A DNA stretch of 64,000 nucleotides from Paraphysomonas bandaiensis (taxonomy: Eukaryota > Chrysophyceae). Shown in pieces: positions 47,516-60,446 of this stretch. The stretch spans positions 1 through 64,000 of the forward strand of contig CBFFRP010000283.1 of assembly GCA_965644295.1 (NCBI GenBank). The letters run 5' to 3'. Under the pieces are notes generated by a model. The model ran no database searches. It saw only the letters and a program-made list of their open reading frames with translations, and had not been told where the DNA came from. The position numbers and the translations under genes were made by a program. Numbering within the stretch: position 1 is the first letter of the stretch; every line of letters starts with the position of its first letter.

Positions 47516-49494
47516 GCGTTAGTAAAACCCAATGTACATGATGTTTTTTAGTGCAGCAATTGTGTTTGTGTTATGGTTTTAGGTTATTAATAAATATTTG
47601 GTGTCATTCTGCTCTAACTCTTCTATAATGCTATGATGCACCTTGGACTAAAATAGAGGATCTTATGGTCAATGATTATGTACAACTGGTTTTGAAATTG
47701 TTGTACAATGACAATACGGGACACTAACCTAACCCGTTACAGCTATCAGACGTTAGGTTATTTTCATCAGGGCTGCGTAACTATTAATTGCAATTTAATT
47801 GCCAATTATTGTGTAAATAAATTAATTACTCATTACAAGCACGAATAGCATCTTCAACTGTACTTGCATTCCACTAAAGTCTACGCAAGCGCAAGAACAT
47901 AAGGGCCTCCAATCAATAAGGTGCATATTCCGTTTTTAGGCTATTAACGGCCTTAATCCTAAATCATTGTACTGACGATGTATTGAAAGTTCTCCGGGGC
48001 TTCTGGGAAAATTAGTAGGGTAGTCGACTTGTTAGGATTTATTGATTTTTTGATTTCGCTTTTTGCTGACATTGCCCTGTTTCAATGGCTGATGTTATCA
48101 TTAATTATTAGTATATTATTATATATTATATAGTAGATTACTCATTTAGTGAATGCTGCATTGTTTACACAAAAGTTCTCATCGAAAAAATTGTGTTGCT
48201 GTGAGAGCTCACTGCTGGGGAGACTTTATGATTGTGATTCAGCGTGATAATGTATGATATGTATATATATAATTATTATCATATATTATATTATAATATT
48301 GCACCGGTATGTAAGTATATACTTAGTTGACCTATGTTGCTATATCTGCTTCCCCCTGATATCTGTATAAATGCTGCTGTATGCGATTTTCAAAGTCACT
48401 GAACTCAGTAAGAAACCATTGAAATACTAAACATATAAAAGTAAAAATGCTTGTAGCAGGGTCGCTGTAACAATTAATTGGCGCAGGTTGTAGTTATTAC
48501 TTGTTGCTGTCCCAATTAATTGATACTAAAATGTTTACTCAAGCCAAATAGCTATACATCAGCTGTCAACGTAGCTTGTTCAACTGTTATTTCAACTCTG
48601 TTGCGACTGTATATATATTGATTCGACCCTTTACCGTCCGGGTATGTGATGCTTTGTTGCCAGCTTGAATTTTTACGACTGCCTTCTCGAAGCAGCATTG
48701 TTCACCTTTCTCCTGTAATTCTATTGACACATATTGAAGTCGTCCCGTAATTGCACCAGCTTGACATTCTCCATTTCACTTGAAATTAGACTCAACATGG
48801 AAAAACCAAACCTGCATGATAGTAATTAAGTGGCCAGATATATAGCGGTCAATCATTACAAAAGTGGAGTCTCTCCTGCTGATATCCTTGACTACTGTTT
48901 ATGAAAGTTCTTTCTTACGGAGCTTACTAGCATTCTTTAGAGTTCACAACTGCCGACACGAATCATCAAATAACTCTCGTTCAGACATCTGGCACACTAC
49001 GCTATAATCGCCCATACTATTATATTGATAAAAACAATTGGATTTTCACAACAAAAAGCTGTTTTATAACAACAACATATGCATGCAATAAGTGCAGTTA
49101 TCATCATTATAAAAACAATTTCGATGTTAAAAATGATTATTCACTATCGTGAATGATTGAATTTTGATTCTGTATTGTTGTCTGACTTTCTGGTAGACGT
49201 TGTCAATAAAGCTTTCTTCTAGAAGCCCGCCTAATTGTATAACCTATCTATCATTTGAACACATACATGCTAATGATCATATAGCAGGTTAATCTTGTAA
49301 CTAGTAAGAAGGTATATATGTTAACCTTTTCGCTAGCTACATGCGTTTGTACCGTTTATGAGTATGTGTAATAACTCATAGAAAACCACTCCAACTAAAC
49401 CTGGCCAGTGCAGATTGACGGTATTTTCTATTTATTAACAATTAAATAAAGCAAGCTGTAGTAGTCAAGTATAATTGCAATTATGATTTACTGG
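47516..49494. other. AT-rich intergenic, no gene seen
   Basis: This is two kilobases of AT-rich DNA with short poly(A/T) and TATA runs. I find no gene, RNA or repeat-family copy. Confidence 0.6.
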
Positions 49495-49784
49495 CCCTCA
49501 ACAAAGTCGGACTCGTACCTTTTCGTGGTGTTCTGGGGGATAAGTACCGGAGAGATTTTCTCTGGGAAACTAACGTGAGCCGCAAACATAGACAGCAGAT
49601 ATTGTTCTGCCCACTCATAGCCAAATGCTTGTGTGGTACAAGGGACACCAATAAGTGTCACTTGTGTAGACGTCCTTAGGCCTTAACGAATAAACCGACA
49701 TCCGGGGTATTGAGCTGCCTGCTGAAGTCAAGCATCCGGGATGTTCACCTTAAGAACTCAGAGCGGAAGTGGTCGCACCTTGGT
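49495..49784 (+). mobile_element. SINE copy lacking the LINE-like tail
   Basis: It begins at the same base as the full-length SINE (CCCTCAACAAAGTCGGACTC). It matches the 10114 copy closely for 290 bp, then stops at CGCACCTTGGT, exactly inside the GCACCTTGGTGC palindrome. The sequence after it is unrelated. The remaining ~185 bp of shared LINE tail is missing, unlike 5'-truncated copies made by target-primed reverse transcription. Confidence 0.85.
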
Positions 49785-50070
49785 AAGTTGTAGCTGCAGG
49801 AATGTATATTATGTAATACAGCTTAACCTTACATTGTGTTGCTTGCCTATGTGATGTTGATCCAAATCTAGGAATACAAGCTAAAATGTATATTTTTCAC
49901 TTTTTAAGTCGGGGAGCTAAGTTGCAGTTGCCTATAACAGGCATTGTGCAACACTTCTCCAGTATTCACTGCAACTACCAAACCAAATGAAAAAACTATT
50001 AGACACTCGTGATGTCTCTTCTTCTATAACTAGGATGAATTAATGTAAATAGTACATCCAGCACTACAAA

Positions 50071-52915
<2,845 letters not shown>

Positions 52916-53370
52916 ACTCTCCTTGACTAAGAGAAGAAGAGCAATAGGTGGGGTTATACTGCCATGCAAGGGGAGGTATGGTTGTGCAGTGTTTACTGCA
53001 GGGTGTGTTTCTCACTCTTGCCACTTGACCATACCATCCCACCGTACATACATACATACATACATACATACATACATACATACATACATACATACATACA
53101 TACATACATACATACATACATACATACATACATACATACATACATACATACATACATACATACATACATACATACATACATACTACATACATACATACAT
53201 ACATACATACATACATACATACATACATACATACATACATACATACATACATACATACATACATACATACATACATACATACATACGTACGTAGTACAGC
53301 AGTGTACATATGCACTGTCTCATAAGATGTGGATATGTATTTTAAAGCGCTGAATATCACTTGAAGTTTA
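52916..53370. other. Divergent spacer containing a microsatellite
   Basis: This separates the CDC48 and phosphatase start codons. More than half of it is the (CATA)n array listed separately. Confidence 0.6.
53044..53287. repeat. (CATA)n / (TACA)n microsatellite, ~60 units
   Basis: A nearly perfect tetranucleotide array covers about 240 bp. One unit is interrupted near 53181-53186 (CATACTACATAC), which shifts the register once. It is open in several frames on both strands, giving spurious Tyr-Ile-His-Thr and Tyr-Val-Cys-Met ORFs. It ends in a variant CATACGTACGTA. Confidence 0.97.
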
Positions 53371-54004
53371 ATGGTAGAAAGCGTCATTCCTCCGGTTGCG
53401 TTTGCCACTGTCAGTAATGGGGTACACCGATCGAGTCATCCAAGTACTACTTCATACCCTTTTCTACAGACTTTACAACTAAAGACTGCAATGTATGACT
53501 ATTGCAATATATATGCTCTATTTGCTTATATAAATTACAGATGTGTTGATAAGTGTGATATTCGAAAAGAGTTTAGAGAGTTTTGTGTGAGAAATGATAT
53601 AGTGTTGATAGAACGTGACGTCGGCTTCAATCAGGAGCCATTTATAGTTATGTCACAACCTGTTGTTCAGGATGTTATAAACGTCGCACTTGGTATATCT
53701 GCGGCCTGCTATTCGTTTTTATTTGACTCTTTGTCATTGCAGATCCAAAGTACCAACCCTGCCTTATTTTTTGTGGGAATGGAAAGGTATTACTTCTGTT
53801 CCAGTTTTTATTTTATTTTATATTATGTTCTAGTTGAAGACAAGCACTGTCATTGGGTGTTTGAGAATGGCTTTAAACTGGAGTTTTACGTCGACAATAG
53901 ATGAGTTTGTTAGATATGCAGGGCCCGAGGGTGGCTTGCATGATATCCAGTTCATAGAAAACTTTCGACCATCTGAAGTTTGTAGACAGAGTGATTCGAG
54001 TTAG
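53371..54004 (+). CDS. Siw14/PFA-DSP-like phosphatase with substituted active site
   Basis: Four exons (53371-53492, 53541-53692, 53743-53786, 53834-54004) encode 162 residues, close to the length of plant and fungal atypical dual-specificity phosphatases (PFA-DSP). These cleave inositol pyrophosphates. Family landmarks are in order: VSNGVHRSSHP, YPFLQTLQLKT, EFCVRNDIVLI, NQEPFIVMSQ, VIGCLR and DEFVRYAGP...QFIENF. The catalytic loop, normally HC-x-x-GK-x-R-T-G, reads FCGNGKLKTS. The cysteine (Cys102) is kept, but the arginine is Lys108, the preceding His is Phe and the Gly is Ser. It is therefore a likely pseudophosphatase, or an enzyme with changed chemistry. Confidence 0.85.
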
Positions 54005-54637
54005 TATATAGTTGTCATTTTTCTTGTGTAAGTGGTACCTATGGTACTAAATAGTTGTATTAGTTTACAAGCTGTTGCTCTTATGAATTGGTCAATGTAC
54101 AATGTAGAACTAATTCTTGGTAGTAATATCCCTCCGAAAAGAGTATTGCACAGAAATGAAAATGTGTGTATATATATTATATATAATGCGAAGTACTAGG
54201 AAGTAGCAATGGTGTATGTCGCAACTATAGTGCTGTAACAGTAACAATGCTAACTACGTAAACCACGATCATGGTCCAACAAAACAACACCCAATGCTGC
54301 CACATTTCCTTGAGATTGAGCACTTGCAGATAATCGGATAATGCATTGCAGCAGCAATTAAATTCAAACAACACAAAATTTCGTACTCTTCTTTGAATCG
54401 TTGTAACTTTATTTGAATAAAAATACAACATATGATGTATAGACGAGCAACATTTTAGTATCACTAACATCAATATCAGCGCGTCATCAACAGCGTATTC
54501 GTCATTGAAACACCACGGGATGTCAATTATAGCGCCTTGGTTGGTGCTATTGCACAATTTCCTATATTCTATATATTGGATTGAGGTGAACACAAATGTA
54601 TCGTATCTCAATACTAACGACGGGTATATACAGCACT
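54005..54637. other. Convergent 3' spacer
   Basis: This AT-rich DNA lies between the stop codons of the plus-strand phosphatase and the minus-strand channel gene. A 140-codon minus-strand ORF here (54225-54647) overlaps the channel's stop and has no recognisable content. Confidence 0.5.
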
Positions 54638-57600
54638 CTACCAGCATTGTTTTGTAGATGGTACAGGTATTTCAACAATGCTATTCAATTTATTTTCTTC
54701 TTCCACTTTGTCACGAGAAAATATTGCTTGTACTGGTTCATGAGGCTCGGTAGTTTTGGAGCCCAGGCGCTTATACTCTCTGCTCGCCATTTTCAACACT
54801 TTGGTCACTGTTCCGCCCTGCACGCCAGAACGAGATGATCTCTGTTCTTCCAGCATATCTTCCCGTGCTTTCGAGGCAGCCTTGACTTTCTGGCGTACAT
54901 GCGTTCTATTTTCTCGATAATACTTTCCCATGTCATGAACAATCGACAAGAATTCGGAGAAATCTATCAAGCCACTGCTATTATTGTCAGCCTGCAAGAC
55001 AATACCCTTCAGATGAATGACGCACATGAATCACACTCACCTTCATAAACATATTCATAATATCACTTTCATTGGGAATAACCATTTCTACAATAGGTCT
55101 AAGTTCATTAAGCTATGTACACGTTTTAGACAACGGTAGAAACGGCACATGGTATTTCGTACCGATATGGTTCCATCCCCACCCTGGTCCACCATTTCAA
55201 AAATTTCAAGCATATTGTTTACTGATACACTGTCCATATCCAGTTCGTTCTGACGCTGGTACACTTTTCGCCACACTGACTGCTCCTCCTTGATGCCTTC
55301 CCGCAATAAGTCCATGGATGCAATTATAATACCGAGAAATAGTTGTACGAGAACGAAAACACCAAATATTATGAATATAAGGAAGTACCAGGCTGCTATC
55401 CAACCCAGGCCTCTCGGATCTTTACATAATGAATCATACTCAGGTTTTCCGAGGTCATACCCATACAAATCGCAGCCTGAGGAGAGAATAAGCAACAGAA
55501 TTGTAGAATCGAAATATCCACACTAACCGTACATATTTGTCCGCGCCACATCGCTCCAATTCGCAAGCGTACACACCTAAAACACGTAAGCAACGTAGTT
55601 GTCATACAGTATGTCTCATACATACTTGAAACAGTGTTATAAACGACCGTCTGAGAGAACCAAAATGGTAGAAGTCGTTATTCTGAAAAAGAAACACCCC
55701 AGCAACGGCGAAGTTGTAGAAAAATATGCACATGAGAACCACCACATAGAAGAGTGCCTGAGCAGAACTCGATATAGCTCGTAGAATTATAGTTAAATTT
55801 TCGACCCACGTAATCAGTCGAAGTACTCGTAAAATGCGCAGCACCCGGAGCAATGCTGTCGTGTAATATCATGTAATAGTTAAATCATTTAATAAGACTC
55901 GACGAAGCAAATCTTACCGAAAGTTGAAGCGAAGGTCGTACCACGAGTAAACAGCGGAATGCATGTGAGTGGCACCAACACAAAGTCGAATACGTTCCAC
56001 CTGTTTATGAAAAACGAAGAAACATCTGGGAACTCTGCAACAACTCGACAGTACAGGTCGAGCACGAAATACACTTGCAAAAAGATCTGAACCATATCAA
56101 TCATCGAGTTCTCCGCTTTCATTTGAAGCGATATCATTTCCAACAATGCAGCGATTACAATAACGACCGCAAAAACAGCACCGTATATCTGGTGTCCCGT
56201 TATGTATCTCATCATAATGCTCTGTCGCCGTATGTCAGTAGCACTGTGGAAGACCTTCAACAACGTCGAATTGACAACAATCAATTCGGAATCGCAGCTA
56301 GTACTAACAGACTCTGAAATCTTCTCAGGATGTACACGCTGTTCAAGTGGTTTGATTATATTACTGTCGTTGTTATCATCCCAAACCTAAAAACAAACAT
56401 CAGAAAGCCAATGATGAGATGATGTGGGTACACCTGAGCAAGAAGCATGATTACAAACTCAGGATCGAACTTCTGTACGAATAATTCCTTGTCATTCTTT
56501 ACTGTCTCACCCTCCACAGCTAAGATCCTTTGTTGGCCCCCTACGTCTAAAGACTCTATCCTCTCATTTATACCAGCCGTCACCACAGCAACAGTTAGTG
56601 CCACAAGAATGAATCCACATATTAGTATAAAGGATATGAATAAGACTGCGGCAAGTGCTGGACGGGCCTCCGAGTGTCGACAAACAGGTAAAACCATCTC
56701 GCCGTACCTTTCAAAGGAGTAGTTGTCCTCAATGCCTTCATATGGGGAGCCGGTCAAGTCATTTTCCTGGTAGTAGTAGAAGGGGCTCTCTTCACACCCA
56801 TACATATTAATGTACATAACCTTTTCCCAGTTCTACAGTCAGAACATTAATGTGGAGATCATTGGATACAAAACTTGGTACTTACATCAAGAGTGCACAT
56901 TTCAAATAGGCTCCACACACTCAACGACATCGTGCCAAAGTGAAATGGGTCATTGTGGCCGAAAAAATGAAGGCACCATGCACCATAAACCGCAAACACA
57001 AGAAACATTAATATCCATGTGGAGAACAAGGAGTGTAAACCTAAGCTGATTCCACTCTATAAACGAATGTATTAGATAAAACACAAATATATGCAGGGTA
57101 TATATACCATCAACACATCCAGATGAGGAGCTTGCTTCACAAACGTTACGGAAATAAGAATAATCCGAAGCAAGCGACTCCATGCGCCAACTTTCGAGTC
57201 TCCGAAAGCAAAACTGAAGGATGCAATACCCATTTGAACAACACCTGAATTCGATAAAATGTCGAGAGTTTTTAGCTTGTCACCTATATCCCTTCGAATC
57301 ATAACTTTAGAAAATATCGAACACAATTTCATCAGTCCTTCGAAAAGAAAGAATATATCAATAGTTTGATCGATTACTGTTATCACCTCACGCTCTTTGT
57401 CTGATGCAGTTCCAGAAGCTGACAGTGATAGCGTGACAAATGCCACTGCAAAAGCAGACACCCTTAACGCCACCATAGCATGTGACTCGAGCAGTAAATC
57501 AGCGTCAGACGACACGACCATCGCCGAAGACACTTTAGACGAATGAAAACTGTGTTGCTCTAACCCAGCGCTAGACGAATTTGATTTAACTGATATTTGA

Positions 57601-57770
57601 TTCTGAGGCTCGAGTTGTTCTCCGTCAACTGTTTGGGGTGACTTCGGGTCTTTGAGCATCGAGTGTACCGCTTGAAAGTATTTCTTTTCACTATTCTGCA
57701 GTTTCTTGCGTTCATTTGCTGCCTTCGTGATTAGTTCTGAGAAGTTTGGTCGATGTTGTACAATAGGCAT
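54638..57770 (-). CDS. Two-domain (2x6TM) voltage-gated cation channel with C-terminal EF-hands
   Basis: Nine exons (57770-57108, 57056-56886, 56832-56434, 56386-55918, 55855-55626, 55576-55528, 55476-55123, 55087-55041, 54991-54638) give 911 residues. Domain I has S1-S4 (~100-230) with a weak S4 (RLLRIIL), then a pore loop with filter TLDNW (276-280). Domain II has a strong S4 (RVLRILRVLR, 571-580), filter TLANW (647-651) and S6 FVLVQLFLGIIIASM. Two EF-hands follow at the C-terminus: one with loop DQGGDGTISVRN and one with DNNSSGLIDFSE at ~796. Filters resemble Ca2+-channel/CatSper loops. Classical two-pore channels place EF-hands between the domains in plants; here they are C-terminal. It is likely a Ca2+-regulated cation channel. 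Confidence 0.9.
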
Positions 57771-58277
57771 TGTCAGTAATTACACAACAGAAAATTTTAA
57801 TGATAATTCGAGCAGTGAGCTCGCATGCTAATAGAGTAACACATAAAGTGCAACATCGACATCAACATGTAGATAAGAGGATCCACTTTTCCATTGCAAA
57901 GATATATGAATGTATATATTCGATATAGTATATAGTGGTCATCTATAGTAGTTGTTTGAGGACGACATGTGTCCTTTAAGTTCATAACTGATACACGATA
58001 GCATGATATGGAATGAAACAAACTCACTCCACTGATCCTCCCTGCTGCTACACTCCTGGCAGATAAGTACGTACAAAATCCCCATAAACGGGTTACACTC
58101 GCCCCTTAGTAGCCCGCTCCGCATGAACTTGAACCAGATACAGTATATATATTCCTCCCATGCCAATCATAGCCATATGAGCCTCTTCTACTATCTACTA
58201 TACAATCATTATATTGCTGGTATATACATCTTACACTGGGTTAATATTTTGAGTGGCGGAAACCAAGGAAGAAAGTA
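57771..58277. other. Divergent spacer, channel / SNARE
   Basis: This 507-bp spacer lies between divergent start codons. I see no named element. Confidence 0.5.
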
Positions 58278-59003
58278 ATGAGCGTATACGACGCATATAT
58301 ATCAGAAATTACTTCATTGTGTGATAGCATAAGGACCAATATCGATGAATTCAAGCACAGAGAATCAGGCACAGGTTAAAGTCCATTGTGAATCCATTCA
58401 ATTTATAATTAATGCTATACTTGTATATTAGAATCATGTGAAACCCGTATCGATGCGCTCTTCTCTCAGGCGAGCAATCTTGTACGTGAATTAGAGGTGG
58501 AAATCAGAAGTATGGACGCTGCCACGAGGAAAACGGCGTCCGATGCTATAGGGAAGCACAAATCAGATATGTTAGCTCTACGAAGTGAATTTGAGAGTGC
58601 TCGGACATCGAAACAGCGTTCAAATTTAATTGGAACTAAAAGTAGTGCCGAGCAGAACAGATACCTAAGCACGAATGAGAGGTCAGTATATTAGTGTCGT
58701 AAGTTAATTTCTATGAAGCTTGACGTAACTGGACATCAGGTTGAATAAACAAAGTCAGGCCATAGCCAATATTACTCAAACTGTTGCTGAGACCGAAGAG
58801 GTGGGGCTGAATATAACGCAGCAGCTTGGGAGCAACAGAGAGAAGATAGGAATGGTTCATGGCAAGGTATTAACAATATTGCTTGCTGCCTATATCAATT
58901 CAAACCATGTGTCTTCTAGGTAAACGAACTGGATGGAGACTTGGATAGAGCAGACACCATAGCAAATGGAATGCTAAAGAGAGAAAAGTGTTCTATCATG
59001 TGA
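58278..59003 (+). CDS. Vti1-like Qb-SNARE ending in a CaaX box
   Basis: Four exons (58278-58374, 58432-58681, 58740-58866, 58920-59003) encode 185 residues, all junctions in phase. An N-terminal helical domain is followed by a SNARE motif (~residues 115-178) with Qb/Vti1 features: a layer Gln, AETEEVG, LGSNREKI, KVNELDGDL and MLKRE. Vti1 proteins normally end in a transmembrane helix. Here the SNARE motif is followed at once by EKCSIM and a stop, a CaaX box (Cys182) predicted to be farnesylated. Prenyl anchoring is known for the R-SNARE Ykt6 but not typical of Qb SNAREs. It should act in Golgi/endosome fusion. The Vti1 call is based on motif pattern. Confidence 0.8.
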
Positions 59004-60446
59004 TGAACGATGAACATACGCGTCAGTGTATCTCACATATTAGGGTAGTTGATACGTCAATATATGTGATAGTTATCAAATAATCTATTTGTCATGACTG
59101 TATTTGACCTACTTCATTGTAATATTCTGTAATAGCACGTTCGTAATAAGTGTAAGTTTTACTTAGATTATTGAATTGAAAACTCAGTACACAACCTATT
59201 TTGAAGGTGCTGTACGTTAAGTAAAGCTACTCCCTCATTCATCGCCGTCTGTATTGTTATCTTGTAAGGGTATTCTAAAAACTTTGTCACCACCGGTATT
59301 TATACTATTTGAAATGTGCATACACACAGGCTAAGTTGTCAATTCGATTTCTGCTTCACTACCATTAGACTCCAGATACATACGATCACACAATACGAAA
59401 AATATTCAGTAAAGTAATTGCAATTTTAGTATTTTTCTGCTTATATTTGTGACCAGAAGTACAGAGTAGTAGATCTAAAACTTGCAAGGTTAACTGGGGC
59501 TAGATATCTGTACATTTTAGATATTCTCATCGAATCATGCATGCTTATCTTGTAACTAACCGGTACAAGTTCACACAAATTTCCGATTTATATTACTGTG
59601 AGTCTAAAAAAAGCATATGTTACTTGAAAGACATCGGAACTGAATATATATTGGAAGTATTCTCCACTCGATCAAACTGCCCACAACTGCGTCAGGAAGT
59701 ACCTGCATCGACGTTAGCTTCGATAGCAATGAAAACACGAGTGTATCAAGTAATAGACTCCGTCTTGTGTAGAGACAACTGTGAAAGTTGTTATATCGCG
59801 GAAAAGTAACGGCTATTCTACATACTCATCACCAGTAAACTACACGAAATACACGAATATATATCAATGAAAATCAAATTAATCTACATTTATGGAATGA
59901 GGGATTGCAATAAAATTTAGTAACAATCAGTTCTGGAAACCTCAACATCTAGATATCCATTAGTTATATATCTACTAGATATGCAGCATATCTATGCAGA
60001 TACTTTCATGATGCATATGATCACACTGTTTTCAGTGTACAGCAAGTCATACAGCAGTGTATACATTGTAGTCTACAGCAGCCCTACAAGGTGTACTGAC
60101 TACGACTACACCCCCTACACCCCACAGCAGTTGATGTCGAGCGTTTGCACTGAAGTGTGGAGCGAAGTGGAAGGAATGCATGGATTACTTCCTGAATCAA
60201 GAATGCAGTCAGTGAATTCATTATGCATACCTTACGATGCTGAAGTAGAGACCCCCCTCTATAGAGCTCCATAGTAACAGCACTATACATACATTACCAC
60301 ACATATACTTTTATCAACACATACCTCAAACCAACCACTCCACCCTCCTGATAAGAACACATTGTTTATCCCCTACAGTTTACTGACTATCTGCGCTAAT
60401 ATGCCGAAACAAGTAAGCGATTAGAAGCGAGTATTGGGGTACGGAG
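59004..60446. other. Intergenic, no gene seen
   Basis: This is 1.4 kb of AT-rich DNA. ORFs at 59537-59809 and 59981-60274 have no homologous features or splice partners. Nothing is supported. Confidence 0.55.

Noticed and set aside
52923-53408. Long ORFs of Tyr-Ile-His-Thr and Tyr-Val-Cys-Met repeats on both strands
   Set aside because: They are only translations of the (CATA)n microsatellite, open in several frames on both strands.
53371-53904. Single-exon 177-codon ORF at the phosphatase locus
   Set aside because: Read unspliced it contains three hydrophobic inserts and ends out of frame. Removing three 47-50 nt introns restores the Siw14 family sequence to its natural end.
58985-59110. 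An alternative extra intron in the SNARE gene that would remove the CaaX box
   Set aside because: A GT...AG pair exists (GTGTTC to ATTAG), but the added exon would encode only about a dozen residues and no membrane anchor, so it explains less.
59537-59809. 90-codon ORF in the 59-60 kb spacer
   Set aside because: Its composition matches the AT-rich background, with no homology features and no convincing splice partners.
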